DNA from: Martinezella tropici
Lineage (GTDB): Bacteria > Pseudomonadota > Alphaproteobacteria > Rhizobiales > Rhizobiaceae
Length of the DNA: 64,000 bases
Direction of reading: 5' to 3'
Assembly: GCF_003287875.1 (NCBI RefSeq)
Contig: NZ_QMKK01000044.1
Span: 124,001-188,000 of the forward strand
Shown here: positions 17,698-26,530 of the stretch, piece after piece
Layout of the letters: each line of letters opens with the position of its first letter
Numbering within the stretch: position 1 is the first letter of the stretch
Made by a program: the position numbers and the translations under genes
Notes under the pieces: generated by a model
What the model saw: the letters and a program-made list of their open reading frames with translations, nothing else
What the model was told of the DNA's origin: nothing
Database searches by the model: none

Positions 17698-20600
17698 TCA
17701 AATTCCTGCCGGCCGCCTGAGGTCGAGCGTCAGAGGAAATTCCACCGACGCAGTCTCCGGTCGCAAGGCGTAGCCACCCGCTGTATGCCCCCAAGGTTCG
17801 AAACGCGCAAGTCGTCGCGCTTCCGCCTCGTTGCCGTTGACGGGGAATGTGTCGTAGTTGCGGCCGCCAGGGTGAGCAACATGGTAGATGCAGCCGCCGA
17901 TCGAGCGCCGCGACCATGTGTCGTAGATATCGAAAGTCAGCGGCGTGTCGATGGGCAGAACGGGATGGAGGCCTGAGGCCGGATGCCATGCCTTGTAGCG
18001 CACGCCGGCGACCGAAACGCCGGACGCTCCCGTCGGCGTCAGCGGCACGGGGCGGCCATTGCAGGTCACCGTATAGCGCGATGGATTGGAGGTTTCGAAT
18101 CGAACCTGCAGGCGTTCCACCGACGAATCGACATAGCGGACAGTGCCGCCGATCGCGCCTTCTTCGCCCAGCACATGCCAGGGCTCCAGCGCCTGGCGCA
18201 ATTCCAGTTTGCTGCCTTCATATTCGACTTCCCCGCAGAAGGGAAAACGGAATTCAAGCTGCGCCTGGAACCATTCCGGCCGCAGGTCGAAACCGTTTTC
18301 GTGGAGATCGGCGAGAACGTCGAGGAAATCCTGCCAGATATAATGCGGCAGCATGAAGCGATCATGCAGTGTCGTGCCCCAGCGCACGAACTTGCCGTCG
18401 ATGGGATTGCGCCAGAAACGGGCGATCAGCGCGCGCACCAGCAATTGCTGGGCAAGGCTCATGCGGGCATTCGGCGGCATTTCGAAACCGCGGAATTCGA
18501 CGAGACCGAGGCGTCCCGTCGGGCCGTCAGGCGAAAACAGCTTGTCGATGCAGATTTCCGAGCGGTGGGTGTTGCCGGTGACGTCAGTCAGGAGATTGCG
18601 GAAGAGGCGATCCACCAGCCATGGAAGCGGCTGCAATCCGCGGCCGGGTGCCGGGACCTGGGCCAGTGCGATTTCCAGCTCGTAGAGGCTGTCATGGCGG
18701 GCCTCGTCGATGCGCGGCGCCTGACTGGTCGGGCCGATGAACATGCCGGAGAAGAGGTAGGAGAGCGAGGGATGGCGCTGCCAGTGCAGCACCAGGCTCT
18801 TCAAAAGGTCGGGACGGCGCAGGAAGGGGCTGTCCATGGTGCTGCGGCCGCCGACGACCACATGGTTGCCGCCGCCGGTGCCGGTGTGGCGGCCGTCGAT
18901 CATGAACTTGTCGGTGCCGAGCCGGCTGGCGCGCGCCTCCTCGTAAACCGCCGTGGTGATATCGACGGCTTCCTTCCAGTTCGATGCCGGATGGATGTTG
19001 ACCTCGATGACGCCGGGATCGGGGGCGACGCGGATGACATTGATGCGCTCATCCTGCGGCGGCGGATAGCCCTCGATGTGAACCGGCAGGTTCAGGGCCG
19101 CAGCGGCCCGTTCGGCTGACGCAACGAGATCGAGGTAATCCTCGACGCTGACCGTCGGTGGCATGAAGATGCAGAGGCGTCCATCGCGCGGCTCGACGCT
19201 GATGGCCGTGCGCACATAGCCGCCGATCTCATCGAGGGATTGCGGCATGATCGGCTGCTGGCCGGTGTAGGGCTGGAAATGGGCAGCCTGCAGCGGCCGG
19301 CCCTTGTCCTCACCATAGTCAGGCAGCGCTTCACGCGGGATCGTCGGGTCCATGGGGTTGATGTAGGGATATTGCGATGCCGGTATCCAGCCGAGCGAGT
19401 TCAGCGGCAGGCGGTAGCCGACCGGGCTGTCACCAGGCGTCAGGAAGATGCGGCCGCGGCGCGTGCGCCATTTCTCGCTCGTCCAGCGACGGCCGCTGGC
19501 GCGCGCATTCCATGCCTGGATGGGGAGGATATAGCCCGTGGGCCGCGTCAGTCCACGTTCGAAGACGCGGGCCATTCGCGAACGCTCTTCCGGATCCTTC
19601 AGCTTCGAATTGGATGGATCGACATTGTCGGGCAGGTTCGCTTCCTTCACCAGCCATTCGGCTGGATCTTCGAAGGCGGGCGCCACATAGCCCGGCTCGA
19701 TATCGAGTTCGCCGGCGATCGCCGTCAGCAGGCGGCCGGCATCGTCCTCGGTGACGCTGTAGTCGCGGTCTTCATTGGCGATCAGATCCGGATTCGACCA
19801 GATCGGCAGGCCGTCGCGCCGCCAGTAGAGCGAAAAGGTCCAGCGCGGCAGGCTTTCGCCGGGATACCACTTGCCCTGGCCGTAGTGCAGGAAGCCATTC
19901 GGCGCGAAGCGTTCGCGCAGGCGGCGGATCAACGTATCCGCTTTTTCACGCTTGGTCGGACCGACGGCTGCAGTATTCCATTCGTCCGACTCGAAGTCGT
20001 CGATCGAAACGAAGGTCGGCTCGCCGCCCATGGTCAGGCGCACGTCTCCTTCCTTCAGGATCGCGTCGACCTTTTCGCCGAGTTCGTTCAGCGCATCCCA
20101 GCTTTCGTCCGAGAAGGGCTTGGTGATGCGCGGATGCTCGGCGACGCGGGTGACCTTCATGTCGAAATCGAATTCGGTCTTGGCTTCGCCGAAATAGCCG
20201 CCCGAGATCGGCGCGGCATTGCGGTAATGCGGCGTGGCGGCAAGCGGAATATGGCTCTCGCCCGTCAGAAGGCCCGACGTCGGGTCGAGGCCGACCCAGC
20301 CGGCGCCGGGGAGGTAGACTTCCGCCCAGGCATGCAGGTCGGTGAAGTCGACCTCGGTGCCGGAAGGGCCGTCGAGCGCCTTCAGGTCAGGTGTCAGCTG
20401 AATGAGGTAGCCGGAGACGAAACGGGCGGCGAGGCCGAGATGGCGCAGGACCTGAACAAGCAGCCAACTCGTATCGCGACAGGAGCCTTTCGCCTTTTCC
20501 AAGGTCTCCTCAGGCGTCTGGACGCCGGCTTCCATGCGGATGACATAGCCGATTTCCTGCTGCAGGCGCGTATTGAGGCCGACGATCATATCGACGGTCT

Positions 20601-21018
20601 TTTGCGCGGAGCGGTCGAGCGTGGCGAGGAAGGCTTTCAGTCTGGGACCGGGTTCTTCCGGCTTCATATAGATCGACAGATCCTCGCGGATGGTCTCGGG
20701 ATAATCGAAGGGCCATTTCGTCGCTTCCTCTTCGACGAAGAAGTCAAAGGGATTGTAGACCGTCATGTCGGCGACGAGATCGACTTCGATCTTCAGCTCG
20801 GTTACCGGATCGGGAAAGACGAAGCGGGCGAGATAGTTGCCGTAGGGGTCCTGCTGCAGGTTCACGAAATGATTTGACGGCGTGACTTTCAGCGAATGGC
20901 TCAGCACGCGCGTCTTGGAATGCGAGGCGGGTTTCAGGCGGATGATCTGGGGGCCGAGGCGAACCGGATTGTCGTATTTATAATGGGTGAGATGATAGAT
21001 GCTTGCCTTGATCGCCAT
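17698..21018 (-). CDS. Transglutaminase-like protein with C-terminal DUF2126
   Basis: 1106 residues, first gene of the three-gene amidoligase-type operon. N-terminal transglutaminase N region (about 1-100), transglutaminase core with Cys180 (KAKGSCRDTSWLLVQVLRHL), His229 (FTDLHAWAEVYL) and Asp245 (WVGLDPTSGLL). The remaining 850 residues are the DUF2126 region, with RLTMGGEPTFVSIDDFES near 325 and HTGTGGGNHVVVGG near 710; its layout suggests a catalytic domain of the glutamine-synthetase/amidoligase sort, but that is inference. No signal peptide. Together with the ATP-grasp/alpha-E protein it is a candidate peptide synthesis and release system. Confidence 0.85.
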   Translation of the reverse strand: MAIKASIYHLTHYKYDNPVRLGPQIIRLKPASHSKTRVLSHSLKVTPSNHFVNLQQDPYGNYLARFVFPDPVTELKIEVDLVADMTVYNPFDFFVEEEATKWPFDYPETIREDLSIYMKPEEPGPRLKAFLATLDRSAQKTVDMIVGLNTRLQQEIGYVIRMEAGVQTPEETLEKAKGSCRDTSWLLVQVLRHLGLAARFVSGYLIQLTPDLKALDGPSGTEVDFTDLHAWAEVYLPGAGWVGLDPTSGLLTGESHIPLAATPHYRNAAPISGGYFGEAKTEFDFDMKVTRVAEHPRITKPFSDESWDALNELGEKVDAILKEGDVRLTMGGEPTFVSIDDFESDEWNTAAVGPTKREKADTLIRRLRERFAPNGFLHYGQGKWYPGESLPRWTFSLYWRRDGLPIWSNPDLIANEDRDYSVTEDDAGRLLTAIAGELDIEPGYVAPAFEDPAEWLVKEANLPDNVDPSNSKLKDPEERSRMARVFERGLTRPTGYILPIQAWNARASGRRWTSEKWRTRRGRIFLTPGDSPVGYRLPLNSLGWIPASQYPYINPMDPTIPREALPDYGEDKGRPLQAAHFQPYTGQQPIMPQSLDEIGGYVRTAISVEPRDGRLCIFMPPTVSVEDYLDLVASAERAAAALNLPVHIEGYPPPQDERINVIRVAPDPGVIEVNIHPASNWKEAVDITTAVYEEARASRLGTDKFMIDGRHTGTGGGNHVVVGGRSTMDSPFLRRPDLLKSLVLHWQRHPSLSYLFSGMFIGPTSQAPRIDEARHDSLYELEIALAQVPAPGRGLQPLPWLVDRLFRNLLTDVTGNTHRSEICIDKLFSPDGPTGRLGLVEFRGFEMPPNARMSLAQQLLVRALIARFWRNPIDGKFVRWGTTLHDRFMLPHYIWQDFLDVLADLHENGFDLRPEWFQAQLEFRFPFCGEVEYEGSKLELRQALEPWHVLGEEGAIGGTVRYVDSSVERLQVRFETSNPSRYTVTCNGRPVPLTPTGASGVSVAGVRYKAWHPASGLHPVLPIDTPLTFDIYDTWSRRSIGGCIYHVAHPGGRNYDTFPVNGNEAEARRLARFEPWGHTAGGYALRPETASVEFPLTLDLRRPAGI

Positions 21019-21143
21019 ATGTCTCTTCGCCTAGCCCGCATCGTTGTGCGGTGATTGCTGTTCCCACTAACAGTGTGTGCAATGCAGCGAAAGAAAGCAA
21101 GGCGTCTCCCGGCGCTTCGGAAGCTCCTGCCGTGTAATGCCAA

Positions 21144-21173
21144 GAAAAAAACGGCGAGCTTTTGCCCGCCGTT
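21144..21173 (-). terminator. Rho-independent terminator of manC
   Basis: Hairpin arms AACGGCGGGC and GCTCGCCGTT (one G-U pair, 4-base loop) read on the minus strand and followed by TTTTTTTC, 28 bases after the manC stop. Confidence 0.85.
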
Positions 21174-21200
21174 CTGAAATCCGGATCCGTTTGCTTGCGA

Positions 21201-22628
21201 TCAGCTTCTGCCGAACTCGTCGACCAGGCGGATGATGTCGTCCTCGCCGAGATAGGAGCCGGTCTGCACTTCGATCAGCTCCAGCAGGATCTTGCCGGGG
21301 TTCGACAGGCGATGCACTTCGCCGAGCGGGATATAGATCGATTCGTTTTCGCGCAGCATCTGCACGTTTTCGCCGACTGTCACTTCGGCCGTGCCCTTGA
21401 CGACGATCCAGTGCTCGGAGCGGTGGTGATGCTTCTGCAGCGACAGCTTCTTGCCCGGAAGCACGAAGATGCGCTTGACCTGGAAGCGCTCGCCGTTCAG
21501 CACCGAGGTATAGCCGCCCCAAGGGCGATAGGAGGTCGGGTGCGTCTCAGTGAGCTTGGCGGTCTTCTTCTCGCTTGCGAGCAGCTTGACGAGCTTGCCG
21601 ACTTCCTGGCTGTCCTTGAGGTGGCCGACATAGACGGCGTCCTCGCTGGCGATGACGGCGACGTCCTCAAGCCCCTGTACGGCGACGTGCAGGCTGTGCG
21701 TCATCACGAGCGAATTCTTCGTGTTGACCAGTGTCGTGGCGCCGGCCGATACGTTGCCGCTTTCGTCACGATTACCGACTTTCCAGACCGCGTCCCAGCT
21801 GCCGAGATCGGACCATGTGAAGGGCGAGGGAACGACGGCGGCGTTCGCCGTCTTTTCCATCAGCGCGTAGTCGATGGAAATGTCGGGGCTCTTGGAGAAG
21901 GCATCGGCATCCAGACGGGTGAAATCGAGGTCGCGGGTTGCCTTGGAAACGGCCTTGCTGGCCGCCTTCTCGACGTCGGACGCATATTCCTTCATTTCGT
22001 CCAGAAGCTGCGCCGCCGAGAACATGAACATGCCGGAGTTCCAGTAGAAGCTGCCGCTTGCCACCATTTCCTGAGCCTTGTCCAGCGCCGGCTTCTCGAC
22101 GAAGCGCTTGACGGCATGGGCGCCGGTCGAAAGCGCCTTGCCGCTTTCGATATAGCCATAGCCGGTGGCCGGTTCCGTCGGCTTGATGCCGAAGGTGACG
22201 AGCTTGCCCTGAAGGGCGGTGTCGCGCGCCTGGCGCACGCAATCGTAATAGGTCGCGTTGGCATCGATCTCATAGTCCGAGCCGAGGACGTGCATGATCG
22301 CGTCCTTGCCGAAAAGCTCGGTGACGAGCGCGGCGGCAGCTGCGACGGCGGCAGCGGTATTGCGGGCGACCGGCTCCAGCAGAACGGCGGCCAGTTTCAG
22401 GTCGAGCTCGCGAGCCTGTTCCGCAACGAGGAAGCGGAATTCCTCGTTGGTCAGGACGATCGGCGCTTCGTAAAGTTCAGGATCGGCAACGCGCTCTAGC
22501 GTGTTCTGAAACAGCGTCTTGTCGCCGATGAACTGGATGAATTGCTTCGGAGCGGATGCGCGCGATAGCGGCCATAGCCGTGTACCCTTGCCGCCTGCCA
22601 TAATCACCGGAACGATCTTTGCTGCCAT
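21201..22628 (-). CDS. manC: Mannose-1-phosphate guanylyltransferase / mannose-6-phosphate isomerase
   Basis: 475 residues, the usual length of the bifunctional type II family (ManC/CpsB/AlgA). Residues 1-290 form the nucleotidyltransferase (VIMAGGKGTRLWPLSR, PKQF, then FVEKPALDKA). From about 350 comes the cupin phosphomannose isomerase domain (RPWGGYTSV, KKLSLQKHHHRSEHWIVVKG, IPLGEVHRLSNPG). It makes GDP-mannose for surface polysaccharides. It stands alone on the minus strand with its own terminator, not inside a polysaccharide cluster. Confidence 0.93.
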   Translation of the reverse strand: MAAKIVPVIMAGGKGTRLWPLSRASAPKQFIQFIGDKTLFQNTLERVADPELYEAPIVLTNEEFRFLVAEQARELDLKLAAVLLEPVARNTAAAVAAAAALVTELFGKDAIMHVLGSDYEIDANATYYDCVRQARDTALQGKLVTFGIKPTEPATGYGYIESGKALSTGAHAVKRFVEKPALDKAQEMVASGSFYWNSGMFMFSAAQLLDEMKEYASDVEKAASKAVSKATRDLDFTRLDADAFSKSPDISIDYALMEKTANAAVVPSPFTWSDLGSWDAVWKVGNRDESGNVSAGATTLVNTKNSLVMTHSLHVAVQGLEDVAVIASEDAVYVGHLKDSQEVGKLVKLLASEKKTAKLTETHPTSYRPWGGYTSVLNGERFQVKRIFVLPGKKLSLQKHHHRSEHWIVVKGTAEVTVGENVQMLRENESIYIPLGEVHRLSNPGKILLELIEVQTGSYLGEDDIIRLVDEFGRS

Positions 22629-22835
22629 ACTCTGCCTCTCCTAGACACTTCATTCGAGAGCCGACCGCCAGGAAGCGCAACCGCTGCGCCTTCCGCCATG
22701 CTCCTTCGACAACGTCAATCGCCATTGCGATATTTTTCGGCAAAACGCTAGCGCTAATATGTCGGCAGCGTAAACATTCGGCGATCTCGGAGCGGAAATC
22801 CCAATGAAAATCCATTCACGGCGCTGTCCTGCATG

Positions 22836-22869
22836 AAAAGGCGGAGGCCGTCGGGAAACGGTCTCCGCC
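22836..22869 (-). terminator. Rho-independent terminator of the DUF475 gene
   Basis: On the minus strand GGCGGAGACCGT and ACGGCCTCCGCC pair (one mismatch, 6-base loop) and are followed by TTTTC. It lies 52 bases after the stop of the TerC-family gene. The rest of 22629-22920 shows no gene. Confidence 0.8.
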
Positions 22870-22920
22870 ATAGATTCTGGATTGCTCGTTCGCAAACAGC
22901 AGCCTTCAGCGGCTGGGCGT

Positions 22921-24021
22921 CTACGCTTCCGCCCTGTCGTGCTGTTCGCCATGTGCCGGCAAATGGTCGAGGGCGTTGCGCCTGTTGTAGCGGATCGACG
23001 ACCAGAGTGAGATGCCGATCAGGGCCGCGCCGCCGAGGCCGGTGATGACTTCAGGAATGTGGAACAGCGTCTGCACATACATGATCACCGAGAGGATCAG
23101 GATGGCGTAAAAGGCACCGTGCTCGAGGTAGCGGTAATGGGCAAGCGTGCCCTTTTCCACCAGCATGATCGTCATGGAGCGGACATACATGGCGCCGATG
23201 CCAAGGCCGATGGCGATGATGAACAGGTTCTGCGTCAGGGCAAATGCGCCGATGACGCCGTCGAAGGAGAAGCTGGCGTCGAGGATTTCGAGATAGAGAA
23301 ATGCGCCGAAGCCGCCCCTTGCGGCTGCGCTCATCGTCTTTTGCGAGGCATCCAGGAAACCTGCCAGGACTTCCACCAGGAGGAAGGTCAGGAGGCCATA
23401 GATGGAGGCATGCAGAAAGGTCGTCGAATCGTCGCCGTCGAGCAGAGAGCTGAAGATCAGAACAAGAACCAGCACGAAGGCGATTTCAACGCCCTTGACG
23501 GTGGCGAAATGCGCCATGCGCTTCTCGATGAAGCCGATCCAGTGCACATCCTTTTCGTGATTGAAGAAATAGGTCAGGCCGACCATCATCAGGAACGTGC
23601 CCCCGAAGGCGGCGATCGGCAGATGTGCATTCTGCATGATCTCGGCATATTGCTCCGGCTTGGTGGCGGCCAGCTTCAGCGCCTCCCACGGGTCGATCCA
23701 GGCGGCGATCGCGACGATTGCCAGCGGAAAGACGATCCTCATGCCGAAGACGGCGATGATGATGCCCCATGTCAGGAAGCGATGCTGCCAGACCGGCGTC
23801 ATCTCCTTCAGCTTGTTGGCATTGACGATGGCATTGTCGAAGGAGAGAGAAATCTCCAATACGGCGAGAACCGCGCAGATGAAGAAGGCCGTGGCGAGGC
23901 CACCCATCGTGCCGGTGGTGTTCCAGCCCAGAAAGGCGCCGAGTGCAAGGCCACCGATGGTGACGGCAAAGGCCCAGCCGAAATAGCCGAGTACGGATTT
24001 GGAGGCGGCGGGCGGCGTCAT
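22921..24021 (-). CDS. TerC/DUF475-family integral membrane protein
   Basis: 366 residues from ATG at 24021, preceded by GAGGTG; the frame stays open further upstream but that part is not protein-like and the family begins near MTPPAASKSVLGYFGWAF. About eight to nine membrane segments, two of which carry repeated acidic motifs: LEISLSFDNAIVNANKLKEM near 65 and LEILDASFSFDGVIGAFALT near 245. This internally duplicated FDN/FDG pattern is the signature of the TerC/YkoY superfamily, linked to metal (often Mn) efflux and to tellurite loci. The exact substrate is not known. Monocistronic, with its own terminator. Confidence 0.85.
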   Translation of the reverse strand: MTPPAASKSVLGYFGWAFAVTIGGLALGAFLGWNTTGTMGGLATAFFICAVLAVLEISLSFDNAIVNANKLKEMTPVWQHRFLTWGIIIAVFGMRIVFPLAIVAIAAWIDPWEALKLAATKPEQYAEIMQNAHLPIAAFGGTFLMMVGLTYFFNHEKDVHWIGFIEKRMAHFATVKGVEIAFVLVLVLIFSSLLDGDDSTTFLHASIYGLLTFLLVEVLAGFLDASQKTMSAAARGGFGAFLYLEILDASFSFDGVIGAFALTQNLFIIAIGLGIGAMYVRSMTIMLVEKGTLAHYRYLEHGAFYAILILSVIMYVQTLFHIPEVITGLGGAALIGISLWSSIRYNRRNALDHLPAHGEQHDRAEA

Positions 24022-24325
24022 GGGCGCACCTCGCCACAAAGGAACTGATGATTTTCGGATGGAACGGGCAGCCATATGCCGAAGACGGCATGCGGGCGAG
24101 GCATGGTCAAGCTGTTCATGAAAGAAATCCGCCGGCTCATCTGCAGGCGGTACCGACATCGCGAGAGCGCCGTGAAAACTCTCGCCAGAGGGGCCCGGCA
24201 CCAAAGTTCAATCCGTCGCCGATGTCAGGAAGGCGCGGAGATAGTCAATAGTTAGTGAAGTCGCGACGCAGGTCAAGAGTTGAAATAGGGCCTGCTGACC
24301 TTGCTCCCAATAATTGCGAATTTGG

Positions 24326-24350
24326 GGAACCAAACGGAAAAGGCCGCGTT
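24326..24350 (+). promoter_or_regulatory. EcfG/RpoE2-type general stress promoter
   Basis: GGAAC (24326-24330), 16-base spacer, CGTT (24347-24350). This fits the alphaproteobacterial general-stress sigma factor consensus GGAAC-N16/17-CGTT. It is oriented toward the small gene at 24441, giving a leader of about 84 bases. A perfect dyad CGGATCC-7 nt-GGATCCG (24384-24404) lies in the leader. The remainder of the 24022-24440 gap shows no other clear feature. Confidence 0.65.
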
Positions 24351-24440
24351 TGCCCCTCACGCATGTTTGCGCCGTCCGCTACGCGGATCCCTCGAGCGGA
24401 TCCGTTACCTTCAATACAGCGATCGACAGGAGAAGCTCCC

Positions 24441-24692
24441 ATGAGCCCTTATTCCATTCACCGCAACGAACCATCGCAGAAGCCGGAATTGACGGAGCGG
24501 CAGAAGAAGGCTCGGCCGAACACGCTTCGCCAGGCCCAGGTCCTGCCGCCACATCAGGTGGATCTGACGCTGCATCCCGTGACCCATGAGGATGTGCATG
24601 TCCCCGCCCATGTCAACGGCGCGGATCTCTCGCGCGAAGCGCCGGCAGACGCCAATCATAACCACAAGCAAAAGAGCGGCCCGCAGCATTAA
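24441..24692 (+). CDS. Small basic hypothetical protein, likely general-stress regulated
   Basis: 83 residues, hydrophilic, rich in His, Pro and Gln with a His-rich end (NHNHKQKSGPQH). Start ATG at 24441 has AGGAG 7 bases upstream (24429-24433); an upstream extension of the frame has no Shine-Dalgarno and runs through the promoter. No family recognised, no signal peptide or membrane segment. The EcfG-type promoter upstream suggests expression in stationary phase or under stress. An opposite-strand frame covering the same bases has no ribosome-binding site and a less natural composition. Confidence 0.65.
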   Translation: MSPYSIHRNEPSQKPELTERQKKARPNTLRQAQVLPPHQVDLTLHPVTHEDVHVPAHVNGADLSREAPADANHNHKQKSGPQH

Positions 24693-24725
24693 ACGGACCG
24701 CGCCTTGTGCGACGGCAATGCCTGC

Positions 24726-25196
24726 TTATTTGTGCCGCGGCGTTTTGCCGTCGGACGTGAAGCTGCCGTTGAAGCTCATTTCCGTCGATTTCGCCGAGCA
24801 TTGGATGGCAATCGGCTTGCCTGCGTAGGGATTGGCAAAGGTGCACGTGCCCTTTGCCTCGACTTGACCGGATATCTTGCTGCCGGCCCCTGTCGAGATG
24901 ACATCGATCGGCAGCTGCGCGGTTCCCTTCTCACTGCCGGGCTTGATACCCTTGCCGTTGCCCTGGAAGCCGAGCATCTTGCCGCCTGATGTGAAGATGA
25001 AGGTCACCGAGCCGTCCGGACCCGTCACGCTGGCGATTTCGGCCTTGCATCCTTTGGAGGCGTCGAGCTTGCCGACCACGAGTTTGGAACATTTTCCACT
25101 GACGACGGTGACGCCTTGCGACGGGAAATTTTCCACTGCGCCGGCCGAGGTCGCGGCCAAGACGGTCAATCCAAAAGCAATGCCTGCGAATCGCAT
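24726..25196 (-). CDS. Secreted hypothetical protein
   Basis: 156 residues from ATG at 25196, which has AAAGGAG 8 bases upstream; an in-frame ATG at 25220 precedes that site and is rejected. Clear signal peptide MRFAGIAFGLTVLAATSAGA, cleavage near residue 20, so periplasmic. The mature part is glycine- and lysine-rich with four cysteines (GKCSKLV, KGCKAEI, GTCTFAN, IQCSAKS), consistent with two disulfides. No enzyme motif. Convergent with the 83-residue gene 33 bases away. Confidence 0.75.
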   Translation of the reverse strand: MRFAGIAFGLTVLAATSAGAVENFPSQGVTVVSGKCSKLVVGKLDASKGCKAEIASVTGPDGSVTFIFTSGGKMLGFQGNGKGIKPGSEKGTAQLPIDVISTGAGSKISGQVEAKGTCTFANPYAGKPIAIQCSAKSTEMSFNGSFTSDGKTPRHK

Positions 25197-25368
25197 AAGA
25201 AGGGCTCCTTTCAAGCCCACGCAGTTTGCCGATCAAAATGTGGCAGTCAACCCAAAGCAGGGCGCGAGCCTGAACCGGCCGCCGATCGGTCCGATCGCCC
25301 GTTGTGCTTCACGCTCGTAACCGGAGCAGGCCGCTATCGCAAAACGACCGCTCAGGGTTGTGCGGATT

Positions 25369-25611
25369 TCAGTGAGGGGCCGATTCCGGGACGAGCGAGC
25401 CGATCAACTGCAGCAGGGCGTTCTGGCGGTTGCCGCCGCCGGCCAGGAATTCGTAGAGGGTCATGGTTTTCTCGCTGCCGCCGTCGACGACATAGTCCGC
25501 CTGGCGGATGACGTAGACCTCGCCGCTCTCGGTGTCGCGGGCGAGATGGAACATGTATTCATCGCCATTCGGCTTGTGGTTCTTGTAGAACTGCCGCTTC
25601 ATCACCGTCAT
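25369..25611 (-). CDS. Conserved small hypothetical protein
   Basis: 80 residues; start at 25611 has GGGAGGA about 5 bases upstream. Sequence such as MKRQFYKNHKPNGDEYMFHL and SGEVYVIRQADYV looks like a compact soluble protein, without signal peptide or membrane segment. I do not recognise a named domain. It is separated by 172 bases from the secreted protein gene downstream on the same strand; cotranscription is possible. Confidence 0.7.
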   Translation of the reverse strand: MTVMKRQFYKNHKPNGDEYMFHLARDTESGEVYVIRQADYVVDGGSEKTMTLYEFLAGGGNRQNALLQLIGSLVPESAPH

Positions 25612-25805
25612 CTCGTCCTCCCGTATGATCGATGCGCTGATATGACAGTAGGATGACGGCGCGCCCGGAAGTCAAGCGGCTTCTGGCGAGAACTTGTGTC
25701 GCAGGCGGCGTGCAACTCGCAATCGCCGCGAACATCAGCATGTGATTGGCTATCTTCCAAAAGACGATTATTCTCGACCTGCGCTCGAATTTTCGGGCGC
25801 GGGAG

Positions 25806-25906
25806 GAGCGGTTCAGCTTTTCATAAAACCTCTGACCCGCTCTATCTTTTGCTTTTACGCAGTTCCGGACGGAAAGGCGCTTCGCACTTTTTCCGGAATT
25901 GCTCTA
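25806..25906. repeat. Rhizobial intergenic mosaic-type repeat, long copy
   Basis: Two adjacent imperfect hairpins: GAGCGGTTCAG / CTGACCCGCTC (25806-25816 and 25832-25842, 10 of 11) and GCAGTTCCGGA / TCCGGAATTGC (25859-25869 and 25892-25902, 10 of 11). The first hairpin recurs at 29390-29425 and 56950-56987 in this window. It resembles a repeat common in Rhizobium intergenic regions. It occupies much of the 312-base gap before the gene at 25924; nothing else is evident in that gap. Confidence 0.7.
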
Positions 25907-25923
25907 GTTGGAGATCGAAGCAC

Positions 25924-26232
25924 ATGAGAATGATGTTAGCGCTGGGAGCGATTTTGAGCCTGGCATGCGTCTCAGCAGGTGAGGCGCCTTCAAACTATCA
26001 GACCTATCACGGCATTCGCGCCGACAGCGATCCGGTGGTGCTTGCGACATACGAGAGGGTTCTCGATCGCTGCGAGCCTGAGGCTTATTCCTGGCACCGT
26101 GGCTCTCCGGATCCAAACAGCACGCTTTACTGGCTGGCTCTGCGGGATTGCCTCTACCGCCACGGTTTTGTCGATCGCGGTGCCTACGCCTATCCCACGA
26201 CGGCGGTGTTCCGGCATTTCCTGGATCGCTGA
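25924..26232 (+). CDS. Small secreted hypothetical protein
   Basis: 102 residues from ATG at 25924, with GGAG about 10 bases upstream. Probable signal peptide (MRMMLALGAILSLACVSAGE, cut near residue 18), then a short mature region with two cysteines (LDRCEPEAYSW and LRDCLYRHGF) that could form a disulfide. Longer upstream forms of the frame run through the repeat at 25806-25906 and are not believed. No family recognised. Confidence 0.65.
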   Translation: MRMMLALGAILSLACVSAGEAPSNYQTYHGIRADSDPVVLATYERVLDRCEPEAYSWHRGSPDPNSTLYWLALRDCLYRHGFVDRGAYAYPTTAVFRHFLDR

Positions 26233-26320
26233 TCGTCTGCAATTCGTTTTGGCTCCCGATCGGCTCATTGGCCAATCTGCTCCAAGGCAAACTTAGGTTC
26301 AGCAAGTCGATGACGAAACT

Positions 26321-26352
26321 AAAAAGGCCTTTCGATTTCTCGAAAGGCCTTT
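26321..26352 (-). terminator. Terminator of tRNA-Val
   Basis: Perfect hairpin AAAGGCCTTTCGA-tttc-TCGAAAGGCCTTT (26323-26335 and 26340-26352). On the minus strand it is followed by TTTTTAG, 20 bases beyond the tRNA 3' end. A weaker T-rich tract on the other side may let it also stop the plus-strand gene at 25924. Confidence 0.8.
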
Positions 26353-26371
26353 GCTTTTCAGCGAATTAGGA

Positions 26372-26446
<75 letters not shown>

Positions 26447-26530
26447 ATCCGATGGCGGCGCATAGATCACAAAACCTTGGTGGCCGTCAATAGGCTTTTT
26501 TTCGGTTTTGTGACGTGGCCGCCGAAAGCC

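Noticed and set aside
24022..24204. yybP-ykoY (Mn) riboswitch ahead of the TerC/DUF475 gene
   Set aside because: TerC-family genes often carry one, so I looked on the minus strand upstream of 24021. The conserved GGGGAGUAG-type core and its partner were not found; only an unrelated GCGAGAG/CTCTCGC dyad is present.
24411..24689. 92-codon minus-strand frame across the 83-residue gene
   Set aside because: No Shine-Dalgarno, and the plus frame has both a Shine-Dalgarno and a promoter.
25696..25923. Longer start for the secreted protein at 25924
   Set aside because: The upstream part runs through the intergenic repeat and would remove the signal peptide from the N-terminus.
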